DNA of 64,000 nucleotides from NCEH01 sp043195125 (GCF_043195125.1 NZ_JBAFWR010000001.1), one strand, 5' to 3'. Positions 32,986 through 41,864 are shown, counted from the stretch's first letter. Program-made: numbers and translations. The notes: generated by a model from the sequence alone, not told the origin.

Positions 32986-33010
32986 CGGGGAGAGCGCTGT
33001 GCCCTCCCCG
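32986..33010 (-). terminator. hairpin between endonuclease and HTH genes
   Basis: CGGGGAG/CTCCCCG stem with an 11-base loop, in the 78-bp gap. The 3' side on the minus strand is TTCCTTTG, a weak U-run. It could be a leaky terminator or an RNA processing site. Confidence 0.4.
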
Positions 33011-33020
33011 CTGTGGGTGT

Positions 33021-33533
33021 TCAATTGTGCTTGGGTGCCCAGCCGAGGGCGGCGCCTGCCGCGATAATGCGGGTCAGGTCCGGCGGCTCGTCGAGCCATT
33101 CCTGGGGTATCCAACGGGCCGCGTAGAGGAAGCCGTACTTCCCACACCACATGGCGTAGGAGGTCTTCGAGGTCTTGCCGATCTTCGCGTTGGGGTTTGA
33201 GAAGACGAAGCGGATGTCGAGCGCCGGATGATCCGCCTTGATGAACAAATGCTTCTGGCGGTCGGCGGTGACGAAGCGCCCCTTGCTCTCCACGACGATG
33301 CCGTTCTTCAAGATGAAGTCGGGCGTGTACCTGCGGGGCTTCTCGGGCTGCTTGTAGTGGAGCGTGTGCTCCTCGTAGACGACGGGCTCGCCGGCCTTCT
33401 TGAGCTGCGCGGCGAGTTTCTCTTCAAGACCGGAGCGGTATCCTTCCGCCTCGGCACGGGCCTCAGAAGTCAGCGGAGGTGTCGTCTTCGTCCGCAACTT
33501 CGTCTTCGCTGTCGGAGAACGAGCGGCCTGCAT
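33021..33533 (-). CDS. endonuclease I, Holliday junction resolvase (T7 gp3-like)
   Basis: It resolves branched DNA and breaks host DNA. The conserved T7 features are all present: YRSGLEEKLAAQLKKAG (catalytic Glu), YTPDFILKNG (Asp), VVESKGRF (Glu and Lys), KHLFIKADHPALDIRFVFSN and SYAMWCGKYG. The product is up to 170 aa from ATG 33533 (T7 149). That start lies inside the gp2.5 gene without a clear ribosome site, so a later non-ATG start near the gp2.5 stop is equally likely. Confidence 0.93.
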   Translation of the reverse strand: MQAARSPTAKTKLRTKTTPPLTSEARAEAEGYRSGLEEKLAAQLKKAGEPVVYEEHTLHYKQPEKPRRYTPDFILKNGIVVESKGRFVTADRQKHLFIKADHPALDIRFVFSNPNAKIGKTSKTSYAMWCGKYGFLYAARWIPQEWLDEPPDLTRIIAAGAALGWAPKHN

Positions 33534-34149
33534 CGTCTTCGGCCACGTAGCCGCCTTCGACTTCACCGAAGGAACTCTCACGCTCGCCGCCGCCGGCCAC
33601 AAGCTCGATCACCTGGACGCCCACGATCTCCAGCTTGAGGCCGACCTCGTTATCCTTGGGGGAGAACCAAGCGAACACGTCGCAGTCGCAGCGGAGCTTG
33701 GAGCCGCCCCAGATGGAGAGGCCCTCCTTCGACATCTTCTTGCCCTTGCTGTCGACGATGTCGATCTTGGCCTTCCACGCCGAGCCATCCTTCTTCGTGC
33801 CCGAGGCCGTGCGCTTCGGGGTGAGGATGTATTGGCCGGTCTCATTCCCCTCCTCGTCTTCATGCGCCTTGATGGGGAGGTCGTTCTTCTTCAAGCGCTT
33901 GGCCTTGGGGGAGTTCGGCGTGTCGCCGTAATGCTCCGCCTTCAACTCCTCGAAGCCCTTGTCCAGGAACGCCTGGAGCTTTGGGCGCAACGCGTCGGCC
34001 ACGTCCTCGTCATAGATCAGGGGGCAGCGATACTCGCCCTCCGGCTTCCACTTGGTGTCGGGGACGATGACATGCGGATACCGGGCAACGCCGATGGGCG
34101 TGATGATCCGACCGACCTTGATCTTGTTGCGCTTCTTCTTCTCAGCCAA
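33463..34149 (-). CDS. single-stranded DNA-binding protein (T7 gp2.5-like)
   Basis: 228 aa (T7 232). An OB-fold-like basic N-terminal body is followed by a strongly acidic tail that ends in Phe (SDSEDEVADEDDTSADF). The same acidic C-terminus with a final aromatic residue makes contacts with polymerase and helicase in T7. The start is TTG 34149, eight bases into the end of the 51-aa gene. No ATG fits the N-terminus. Confidence 0.9.
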   Translation of the reverse strand: MAEKKKRNKIKVGRIITPIGVARYPHVIVPDTKWKPEGEYRCPLIYDEDVADALRPKLQAFLDKGFEELKAEHYGDTPNSPKAKRLKKNDLPIKAHEDEEGNETGQYILTPKRTASGTKKDGSAWKAKIDIVDSKGKKMSKEGLSIWGGSKLRCDCDVFAWFSPKDNEVGLKLEIVGVQVIELVAGGGERESSFGEVEGGYVAEDDAGRSFSDSEDEVADEDDTSADF

Positions 34150-34297
34150 TGAGCTTGTTCCTGCGATTGATGAAATTGCGATGGAGGATGTTGGGGTCGA
34201 GGCCGAGAGCCATCAGCTCCACCTCGACGTCCAACGGAAGAGGGTCGCCCTTGGCCCAGTAGAGCTTGGCGATCATGAGGGGGCGGGGCTGGCGCAT
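34142..34297 (-). CDS. hypothetical phage protein (51 aa)
   Basis: A short frame between antirepressor and SSB. ATG 34297 overlaps the antirepressor stop (TGATG), and TGA 34142 overlaps the SSB start by 8 bp. The product reads MRQPRPLMIAKLYWAKGDPL, then a LDVEVELMALGLDPN stretch and a basic C-terminus. The coupling at both ends supports it. Function unknown. Confidence 0.7.
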   Translation of the reverse strand: MRQPRPLMIAKLYWAKGDPLPLDVEVELMALGLDPNILHRNFINRRNKLIG

Positions 34298-35067
34298 CAG
34301 GCGGCCGCCGAATAGCTGGAGAACCAGTGGAGGTTAGTCGCCAGCCACGCCTCGCCCTTCGCCGAGACCCGCGTCTGTTTGCGAAGCGCTCCCCGGACTG
34401 GAACCTCGCGCACACGGAAGAAGCCCTTCTCCCGGTATCGGGTGGCCGGAAGGATCAGGCCATCCTCGACACGGCGAAACAGCACTTTCCGGCCGATCAA
34501 CGTGGGCAGGAACACCCGCTTCAGCGGGACATCAAGGTTCGCGGCCGTCTGCTCGAACGAGAAGGTTCCGTCCATGTCGGCGAGCTGGTGCAGCGCTTCG
34601 GCCTTCGGCTCCGCGATGGCGAGGCGCTTGTCCTTCTCCATCTCGCGCTCGGCAGAGGCGAGGAGCAGGTTCCGCAGCACCAGCGGATTGTGCAGGTCGG
34701 GAAGTTGCGGTCGGAGTGCCACCACCTGCGCCTCCAGCTCCTGCCAGCGGTCCACCACGCGGGCGGTGAACTCCGGGGAAAGCTGGGCGACGACGATCAG
34801 GCTGGAGCGCTTGTCGAGGAGGTAGACCCGCATCGGCTTTGTGGCCGTGGGGATTTCCTGCGTTGCAGGGAATTCGATAATGCCTCGGTTTGCGAGCCGC
34901 TCCACCGTCACCTTCACGTTGTCATGGCGGGCACCGAGAAGCTCGGCGATCTCCCGCGAGGACATGGTGAGCGGCTCACTGCCGGCGCGGCCGGACGTGG
35001 GGAGGATGCCATCGCTGATGACGACGTCGGCGCGGCGGCCCGTAAGGATGGGGGTGATGTTGTTCAT
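34297..35067 (-). CDS. phage antirepressor: Rha-like N-terminus plus KilAC-like C-terminus
   Basis: 256 aa. Residues 30-120 resemble the Rha/pRha domain (TMSSREIAELLGARHDNVKVT then VYLLDKRSSLIVVAQLSPEF). Residues 150-250 resemble the antirepressor C-terminal KilAC domain (EALHQLADMDGTFSFEQTAA, then LIGRKVLFRRVEDG). Such proteins counteract repressors in temperate phages. It lies in the middle operon downstream of the phage-RNAP promoter-like element. Start ATG 35067 overlaps the previous stop by one base. Confidence 0.85.
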   Translation of the reverse strand: MNNITPILTGRRADVVISDGILPTSGRAGSEPLTMSSREIAELLGARHDNVKVTVERLANRGIIEFPATQEIPTATKPMRVYLLDKRSSLIVVAQLSPEFTARVVDRWQELEAQVVALRPQLPDLHNPLVLRNLLLASAEREMEKDKRLAIAEPKAEALHQLADMDGTFSFEQTAANLDVPLKRVFLPTLIGRKVLFRRVEDGLILPATRYREKGFFRVREVPVRGALRKQTRVSAKGEAWLATNLHWFSSYSAAA

Positions 35068-35303
35068 CAGCCGACCACCTCGCCGACGATCATCGGGGAA
35101 CCGGCCTGCATCTGACCGAGCACGTCCACGGCGGCGACTTTGTACATGCCGAGGACCGAGACGATCTCGTCGGCATCCAGCTCGGCCTCCACCAGGATCG
35201 CCGCAAGGATCGTGGCTCCGGTGGCGAGGCCGCCTGCGAAGGTGTTGGGAACACGGGACAGCGTGATGGTCTCGCCGTCGAAGGTGACATAGGGGTTCAT
35301 CAT
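35067..35303 (-). CDS. hypothetical phage protein (78 aa)
   Basis: Starts MMNPYVTFDGETITLSRVPN, followed by an Ala/Gly-rich helical part (GGLATGATILAAILVEAELD). The first ATG (35303) overlaps the previous stop as ATGA. Not recognised. Confidence 0.72.
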   Translation of the reverse strand: MMNPYVTFDGETITLSRVPNTFAGGLATGATILAAILVEAELDADEIVSVLGMYKVAAVDVLGQMQAGSPMIVGEVVG

Positions 35304-35560
35304 TTCAGCTCGTGCTCCGCATAGAGGCGCAGCGCCCGGAATTCGGGACGCTCGCCATGGATGGTGTCGGCGGTCAGGTTGCCGGCGACGGTGAAGACGT
35401 CTTGGGGATTGAGGCCGTGGGTCTTGCACACGGTCAGGAAAAGCACCGCGACGGCGACCGATTGGATGGCCGGCGGGTGGTCCTGGAGACGGTCAACGAG
35501 CTGCATCGCGGATTGCGCGACCGCCTCGGAAGGCGCGTTGGCCAGATGGTCGAGGTCCAA
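35300..35560 (-). CDS. hypothetical phage protein (86 aa, TTG start)
   Basis: The coding part begins around residue LDLDHLANAPSEAVAQSAMQ and is helical, with FLTVCKTHGLNPQDVFTVAG in the middle. No ATG fits; TTG 35560 has AAGGA four bases upstream and follows the previous stop by ten bases. The reading frame extends further upstream only through the neighbouring gene. Function unknown. Confidence 0.65.
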   Translation of the reverse strand: MDLDHLANAPSEAVAQSAMQLVDRLQDHPPAIQSVAVAVLFLTVCKTHGLNPQDVFTVAGNLTADTIHGERPEFRALRLYAEHELK

Positions 35561-35570
35561 GGGTTCCTTG

Positions 35571-36167
35571 TCAGGCTGCGAGGCTGATGATCTGGGCGTG
35601 GACCTTGTGCCTCGGGGCAAAGTCCATCTGCTGGCCGGGGTCGCCGGCCTCACGGGCGAGGCGTTGGTAGCGCTCGGTTCGGGCGGGCTGCTGGAGCTTG
35701 AGGATGCGCTCCATCAGCTCCTCCACGCTCTCCTCCGGCAGGATGATTTCCTGGGTTCGGACCAGGGCCGGGGCGAAGTGGACGTAGTCCTCCAGCTTCA
35801 CGCGCCGGTGCTCCACGAGCTGGGGCTTGGCGTCGATGGGCTGGAAGAGGGACGGGACGCTCCCGTGCATGTGGATGAACACCTCCCGACCCATGGCCTG
35901 GGCGGGGAGCACCACATGGCGGAGATACTCCTGGTCCTGGTGCAGGTACTCGAAGTCGATCCGGGCCGAGATACCCCGGAGACCCATCTGCTTGTGCTCG
36001 AATGCGAGCTGCATTGTCCGGGAGCGGATGTCCTGGTCCGCACTGAATGCCCAGCCGGCCTGCTGGAGCTGCCATGTGTCGGCCCGCCAACCGGCTAGGT
36101 CGAGCTTGATCGGGAACGACAGCATGTCGGGGCGGCCATCACGCCAAGCCCCGAAAGGCTCACGCAT
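35571..36167 (-). CDS. hypothetical phage protein (198 aa)
   Basis: A well-formed gene of unknown function. Start ATG 36167 overlaps the previous stop by 8 bp. The protein begins MREPFGAWRDGRPDMLSFPI and has several His-rich stretches (FEYLHQDQEYLRHVVLPAQ, VFIHMHGS). The C-terminal part is helical and charged. No family is recognised; it is the longest unknown of the middle operon. Confidence 0.8.
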   Translation of the reverse strand: MREPFGAWRDGRPDMLSFPIKLDLAGWRADTWQLQQAGWAFSADQDIRSRTMQLAFEHKQMGLRGISARIDFEYLHQDQEYLRHVVLPAQAMGREVFIHMHGSVPSLFQPIDAKPQLVEHRRVKLEDYVHFAPALVRTQEIILPEESVEELMERILKLQQPARTERYQRLAREAGDPGQQMDFAPRHKVHAQIISLAA

Positions 36168-36342
36168 CGTCGCCGATCTCCAGCAGCAGCACCTCGTATT
36201 CGTTCTTGAGGTTTTGGACGATCCGTTCAGCGGCAGCGATCTGCTTGAGCTTGTCCTTGAGCCGGGCCTTGGCCTTATCGCCGCGCTCCTTGGCGATCTC
36301 GGCACGGGCCTGCTTCTCAACTTCCTTGATGTCGAACATCAT
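36160..36342 (-). CDS. hypothetical coiled-coil phage protein (60 aa)
   Basis: A highly charged helix: FDIKEVEKQARAEIAKERGD continuing to QNLKNEYEVLLLEIGDDA. Two adjacent ATGs (36342, 36339); AGGAAG is three bases before the first. It overlaps the minicistron upstream and the 198-aa gene downstream. Confidence 0.72.
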   Translation of the reverse strand: MMFDIKEVEKQARAEIAKERGDKAKARLKDKLKQIAAAERIVQNLKNEYEVLLLEIGDDA

Positions 36343-36410
36343 TGCTTCCTGTCGTCGTTGTGGGTGTGGAGGATCAGTTCGCCGAGAAAGGCGAGGAACT
36401 TGCGGATCAC
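36339..36410 (-). CDS. 23-aa minicistron
   Basis: GTG 36410 overlaps the previous stop as GTGA and its TGA overlaps the next ATG as ATGA. The peptide (start MIRKFLAFLGELILH) is amphipathic. Double coupling makes it likely to be translated, at least to pass ribosomes on; a peptide function is unproven. Confidence 0.5.
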   Translation of the reverse strand: MIRKFLAFLGELILHTHNDDRKQ

Positions 36411-36622
36411 CGACGCTTGCCCTGCGGCAGCGGCTCACCCCGGCGGCTGTCGTTCCCGCCATAGATGCGGCGGGCGCCGTTCATGAGCTGGCGGTGCCAT
36501 TCGCCGCGCTCGGCGTGGGTCATCCGATGGAAGTCGAAGTGGTAGTCGTCCCCGTCAGCACGGTGGACGGTGGCATCCCAATGGGCAGCTCCCATGCGGA
36601 TCGTCAGAGTTCCTGTGGTCAT
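36407..36622 (-). CDS. hypothetical phage protein (71 aa), first gene after the middle promoter-like element
   Basis: MTTGTLTIRMGAAHWDATVH, then HRADGDDYHFDFHRMTHAER and a basic tail. ATG 36622 has GGAG five bases upstream and lies 16 bp past the promoter-like element at 36638-36658, so it is the first gene of the middle transcript. Not recognised. Confidence 0.75.
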   Translation of the reverse strand: MTTGTLTIRMGAAHWDATVHRADGDDYHFDFHRMTHAERGEWHRQLMNGARRIYGGNDSRRGEPLPQGKRR

Positions 36623-36637
36623 TCGGTCTCCGGTTAA

Positions 36638-36658
36638 GCTCTGGTGCAACCTTAGTCC
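36638..36658 (-). promoter_or_regulatory. candidate phage-RNAP promoter, copy 3 (middle genes)
   Basis: AGGTTGCACCAGAGC on the minus strand is identical to the two other copies; the outer bases differ (two changes in the 5' part). It lies directly between the RNAP gene and the first middle gene, where T7 has phi1.1. Confidence 0.65.
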
Positions 36659-36671
36659 GCAAAGTCGTTTG

Positions 36672-36687
36672 GTACGAATAAGCGTAC
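36672..36687. promoter_or_regulatory. 16-bp near-palindrome, candidate operator (copy 2 of 3)
   Basis: GTACGA-ATAA-GCGTAC, between the RNAP stop codon (36691) and the middle promoter-like element. It shares GCGTACTATC with the copy upstream of the RNAP gene. A bound protein here could block readthrough from RNAP into the middle genes. Confidence 0.55.
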
Positions 36688-36690
36688 TAT

Positions 36691-39132
36691 CTAGGCAAAA
36701 AAATAGGCGGACTGCCGGATTTGGTTGAGGTCGAGGGTTCCTTGGGTTGGAGGACGCGGGAGTGCAGCGACGATCTCAGGCGGCAAGCCGAGCGAAACGT
36801 CGTGCAGAAACGAGGCGAGCACGTCGTGGTCCGAATACATGCGGACGAACGTGTCCCTGAGGGTCGCAGCGAGGCGGTCGGTGTCCGCCGCGTGTGTGCC
36901 GTAGCTGTCATGGATCATCGCGAACGACGAAATGCCCTGGTCCAGGCAGTCGCAGATCGTGAGCATCATGGCGCTGGCGTCCATGGAGTGGATGAAGTTC
37001 GGGCTGATCCCGAGCGCCTGCCGGGACACGTCCAGCTCATCCCCGTTGGTGAACTGGGAGAGATAGACGAGCGACCCGCGCAGCCGGCTCTTGACGCGCC
37101 GGTGCTCCACGTTCCGATACTCCTGGTGCGCCACGAAGCCGCTTGGGGTGGTCCACTGGAGAGGCTTACCCTCCCTGGCCACCGCCCTGGCGATCTGCTG
37201 GAGCCAGGCCATCACCTGCCGAGCAGCCACCACGACGTCGCCGATGGATGCCCAGATCGTGCTCGACAGGAGGCTCTCGGCCTTGACCAGCTCGATCCCG
37301 AAGGGGTTCTCAGCACCGCCAGCGAGGCGATCACGCACCGCCGCTCGGGTGTATTGCAGGCACGAGGATGTGGTCCCGCCATAGGGCAGCACCATCACCG
37401 GGCGCTTGGTGATCTTTCGGTCGATGCCGAAGTCCACCCAGCCTCGGGCCATCCATGCCCGTTCGTCCCCGCTACGGGCCATCACGCGCAACCGCTCCAT
37501 CGTCCGGTCGGCGACCCGCTGGTAGATGTCCTGCGGCTCATCGGACGGCACGAGGTTGACAGCGGCGCCCCCGATGGGGTCTCGCAGCATGGCGGAGAAG
37601 TGTTGGAGCCCGTTGCAGGAGCCGTCCAGGGCGACGGGAAGATGGGAGACGAAGGCTCGGGGACTTCCCCTGTGCCGCTCCCAAAGCTCACCCCATTCAA
37701 AGCACCATGCCAGAAAGGACCACGGCTTGTCGGCCTCGGTCCACCAGCGGTTGGAGAATGGGTCTCGGGCGCATTCCCGGATGACGTCTTCATGGGCGTG
37801 AGCCCACAATTCCCGCTTGTCCAGACTCGCCTTGTCGAACCCGAAGACGTTGGCGCCGTGGATGGCCAGCCACCGAAGGCCCCGGTCGCCCACCGGCTTG
37901 CCCTCGGCGAAAGTGAGCAGCGCCTTCCCATGGTCGGAGCCCTGCGGCTGGAGAACGGCGGGGATCGAGTAGCCCCGCCCCCGAAAGTCGAGCTGATGCG
38001 GGAAGAATATCCGGGGGTCATCCCGGTATTCCTGGGCAATCACCATCAGCCGACCGACCTCTGCCCGCTTGCCCTCGGCCTCAGCGTTGCGCTCGTGGAT
38101 GGCCTTGGCCTCTGCCTTCCAGGCCCGCTGCGCCGTCTCGCTGGTGTCCATGTCGAACGGCCGGGGTGGCAGATCCTCAGGCTCAGGTCGGGGGAGACAC
38201 GGCATCGGAACGCCTGCGTCCACCGCCCGCTCCATCACCTCTCGGACCTGTCCGTTGATCCGCCACGCCGTGGACTGGAGAGCGTTGACCGCGCGGTACA
38301 CCCGGCCCATGTCGCCCGCCTTGAGAGCCTCGACGTGGGGCCGGAAGGTGCGCTTGACGATGGTGAAGGGGCGCACAGCGTGCGTCAAATAGCCACCACC
38401 CACGGTGCTGACCCAGGGGATGGGCTCCACCACGGTGGGCGTCAGGACCGGGCGCAGGAAGGCCGCCTTGGCATTGTAGTCCTCGATCCAGCGCCGCCCG
38501 GTCTCGGACAGGCGGATGTATTTGACCGTCTTGTTCCTCTTGACGGGGATGTTGACGTCCTCGACGAGCCCGGTGTGCTCGATCAGCAGGTCGATCAGCT
38601 TGACCCCGACGTGAACCTTGTCGGATGTCGCCCATCTGGGCAGGTCCAGGTCGGCCGCTCGGGCGGCGGCGCTATAGACCTTCTCGGTGTGCTCCGGGTC
38701 CCATGACTTCCGCCGCAGGCTCCGAGCCACGGTGTTGTAGAGGGCCGGCGCACGTTCATCGAACGCCGCCATGCGCACCTCATCCTCCAGGACGGAGGCC
38801 AAGCTTCGGGCCATGCGGAATGCCGGGACGCCGCCCGGCGTGTGGCTGATGACCTCCCGTATGGTGAGGTAGGCGATCAGCTCGGGCTCGATCTCGGACA
38901 GCAGGCGGCCCGCGATGGACGGCCGGCGATCCACATCACGCTCCGAGTCGAGGTATGCCCGCACCCCGGCGGCGAGTGGGGCGAGCAGCTTACGGGCCAC
39001 CTCCAGGCCCCCCGCCGTGTCCCCCTTTCCTCCCCGTTCCTCTGCCTTCTGGGTGGCCGTTTCGAAGCGTCGCTTCCCACGGTCTCGCATCCCCTGCTCA
39101 AGTTCGACTTCACGGCCCGTTTCGGGGTGCAT
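36691..39132 (-). CDS. single-subunit DNA-directed RNA polymerase (T7 gp1-like)
   Basis: 813 aa (T7 883). Palm motif A is VALDGSCNGLQHFSAMLRD near residue 500 (catalytic Asp), motif B VMVLPYGGTTSSC near 577 (Tyr) and motif C FIHSMDASAMM near 717 (second Asp), followed by FAMIHDSYGTHAADTDRL. The C-terminus ends YFFA, close to the FAFA foot of T7. It transcribes the middle and late phage genes from its own promoters. ATG 39132 has GAGAGGAG upstream. Control of this one gene would decide lysis or lysogeny. Confidence 0.97.
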   Translation of the reverse strand: MHPETGREVELEQGMRDRGKRRFETATQKAEERGGKGDTAGGLEVARKLLAPLAAGVRAYLDSERDVDRRPSIAGRLLSEIEPELIAYLTIREVISHTPGGVPAFRMARSLASVLEDEVRMAAFDERAPALYNTVARSLRRKSWDPEHTEKVYSAAARAADLDLPRWATSDKVHVGVKLIDLLIEHTGLVEDVNIPVKRNKTVKYIRLSETGRRWIEDYNAKAAFLRPVLTPTVVEPIPWVSTVGGGYLTHAVRPFTIVKRTFRPHVEALKAGDMGRVYRAVNALQSTAWRINGQVREVMERAVDAGVPMPCLPRPEPEDLPPRPFDMDTSETAQRAWKAEAKAIHERNAEAEGKRAEVGRLMVIAQEYRDDPRIFFPHQLDFRGRGYSIPAVLQPQGSDHGKALLTFAEGKPVGDRGLRWLAIHGANVFGFDKASLDKRELWAHAHEDVIRECARDPFSNRWWTEADKPWSFLAWCFEWGELWERHRGSPRAFVSHLPVALDGSCNGLQHFSAMLRDPIGGAAVNLVPSDEPQDIYQRVADRTMERLRVMARSGDERAWMARGWVDFGIDRKITKRPVMVLPYGGTTSSCLQYTRAAVRDRLAGGAENPFGIELVKAESLLSSTIWASIGDVVVAARQVMAWLQQIARAVAREGKPLQWTTPSGFVAHQEYRNVEHRRVKSRLRGSLVYLSQFTNGDELDVSRQALGISPNFIHSMDASAMMLTICDCLDQGISSFAMIHDSYGTHAADTDRLAATLRDTFVRMYSDHDVLASFLHDVSLGLPPEIVAALPRPPTQGTLDLNQIRQSAYFFA

Positions 39133-39154
39133 GTTGCTCCTCTCGGCGAGTGTC

Positions 39155-39184
39155 TCTATAGATTGTCACTAAGCTGCCTGTCAC
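39155..39184 (-). promoter_or_regulatory. sigma70-like promoter of the RNAP gene
   Basis: GTGACA (39179-39184) and TATAGA (39155-39160) on the minus strand are 18 bp apart and lie just before the RNAP ribosome site. It is the only recognisable host-type promoter near the RNAP gene. A candidate operator lies 8 bp upstream of the -35 hexamer. Confidence 0.55.
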
Positions 39185-39192
39185 CGAAGTCC

Positions 39193-39208
39193 GTATGCAA
39201 ATGCGTAC
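39193..39208. promoter_or_regulatory. 16-bp near-palindrome, candidate operator (copy 3 of 3)
   Basis: GTATGC-AAAT-GCGTAC upstream of the -35 of the RNAP promoter, at about -50. The position would suit an activator or a repressor acting by looping. The shared half-site GCGTAC links it to the copies at 374 and 36672. Confidence 0.55.
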
Positions 39209-39300
39209 TATCGCGAACAGGCAGCGAGATAGGTGGCCAAGCCAAGGAATGACAACGGGTTTGCGGACTATGCAGGTTGGCGTACTAAACGTCATCGCCC

Positions 39301-39343
39301 TGCAAATCCGTGCACCCCGGTTCGATTCCGGGCGTGGCCTCCA
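39301..39343 (+). pseudogene. 3' fragment of tRNA-Cys, probable attR
   Basis: TGCAAATCCGTGCACC is the 3' part of a tRNA-Cys(GCA) anticodon arm. It is followed by the T arm CCCGG-TTCGATT-CCGGG, acceptor strand CGTGGCC, discriminator T and encoded CCA. The bases before it do not supply a pairing anticodon stem or a matching D arm, so the 5' half is missing. Phage integration in the anticodon/T region is the usual cause. The intact or rebuilt tRNA-Cys should be left of the window. Confidence 0.82.
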
Positions 39344-39462
39344 GTTTCGTGCGCGGCACTTTGCCCTTATGCGATGCCCATCTCGCCCAGATGCGCGAAA
39401 CTGAACCGCCGCTATGATGGCGAAGCATGGGCGTGGCACGCGGTTCGTGCCCGGAGATTTTG

Positions 39463-41292
<1,830 letters not shown>

Positions 41293-41309
41293 AGCCTTTA
41301 GAAACAAAG

Positions 41310-41336
41310 GCTTGGGGGAGATACCCCCAGGCTTTT
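41310..41336 (+). terminator. rho-independent terminator of the ABC exporter gene
   Basis: GCTTGGGGG (41310-41318) pairs with CCCCCAGGC (41324-41332), followed by TTTT. The 5' arm is also able to pair upstream (AAGCCTTT with AAAGGCTT), giving an alternative hairpin. Confidence 0.85.
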
Positions 41337-41423
41337 CACAAGCCCCGCGCAATTATCGCGGTTTATGTCTTCACAAGCCGGCACACGGTTGCTATATCGC
41401 CGGCCTCGCAAGTGAGCACCTGT

Positions 41424-41498
41424 TCCCCGGTAGCTCAGTGGTAGAGCAACCGGCTGTTAACCGGTTGGTCGCTGGTTCGAATCCGGCCCGGGGAGCCA
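41424..41498 (+). tRNA. tRNA-Asn (anticodon GTT)
   Basis: A complete cloverleaf: acceptor TCCCCGG/CCGGGGA, D arm TAGCTCAGTGGTAGAGC, anticodon arm CCGGCTGTTAACCGG with GTT, T arm GCTGG-TTCGAAT-CCGGC, discriminator G and encoded CCA at 41496-41498. Not disturbed by the prophage. Confidence 0.97.
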
Positions 41499-41852
41499 CC
41501 GCCTGCTAGGCGGTCTGGCCTTTGCGACATTCAGGCAGTTTGCCTTTTCCCATTGGATTCTTAGAGCGTTAGCTGACGCGAGCCGGCCAAGGACATGGCG
41601 CGACCGGCAGAGTCACGCGACCCCTGCCCGTCTCAGCATGCCTTAGGCCGACGCTCGTCCCCGATTGGACTTTCCGGCTTAGGCGCCAACGCGCCGTTTG
41701 CCGTGCACGTCATCACCGCACAATTTCGGCGCGATCCGCACGTCGTTTCAGTCCCCCGATAGGCTCGGCGCGCGGCGCTGCTGCACATTGCCGCTGAATT
41801 GCTCAGCAGCTGCCCATCATTTAGGCTTGCCTGACGGGCAGCAAATCTCATT
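41499..41852. other. intergenic stretch between tRNA-Asn and the transporter operon
   Basis: About 350 bases without a gene on either strand. It starts with the hairpin ACCGCC-TGCTA-GGCGGT at 41498-41514, then a compact GGCA-GTT-TGCC hairpin followed by TTTT (41534-41548), a likely tRNA terminator. The remainder shows no further element until the operator-like palindrome at 41853. Confidence 0.6.
41534..41548 (+). terminator. short hairpin with U-run after tRNA-Asn
   Basis: GGCA (41534-41537), loop GTT, TGCC (41541-41544), TTTT (41545-41548). The stem is only four pairs, so confidence is modest. Confidence 0.5.
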
Positions 41853-41864
41853 ATGTCTATACAT
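41853..41864. promoter_or_regulatory. HutC-operator-like palindrome before the transporter operon
   Basis: ATGTCTATACAT differs at one base from the perfect ATGTATATACAT at 53267-53278 in the hutI-hutF divergent region. It lies 23 bp upstream of the GTG of the ATPase gene. HutC-family repressors of the GntR group bind such TGTATATACA palindromes. Confidence 0.65.

Larger units (their letters stand above)
1..39343. mobile_element. T7-like temperate prophage (right part; left end outside window)
   Basis: An almost unbroken set of T7-type genes is read on the minus strand in T7 order: RNA polymerase, gp2.5 SSB, endonuclease I, primase-helicase, DNA polymerase, exonuclease, gp7.3, portal, scaffold, capsid, gp11-gp16, tail fibre adaptor, TerS, TerL. 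The right edge is a 3' fragment of tRNA-Cys at 39301-39343, after which the genes are chromosomal and on the plus strand. No integrase is visible. Because the tRNA fragment is the 3' half on the right, the 5' half or reconstituted tRNA-Cys and the integrase are expected left of position 1. All core modules look intact, so it may be functional. Confidence 0.93.

Noticed and set aside
39235..39343. Intact tRNA-Cys at the right prophage edge
   Set aside because: GGCCAAG at 39235 nearly pairs with the acceptor strand, but the spacing (109 bases) is too long and no anticodon-stem partner for ATCCG exists, so only a 3' fragment is present.
1..39343. Integrase gene inside the visible part of the prophage
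   Set aside because: No tyrosine or serine recombinase motif was found in any plausible gene; expected to the left of the window.
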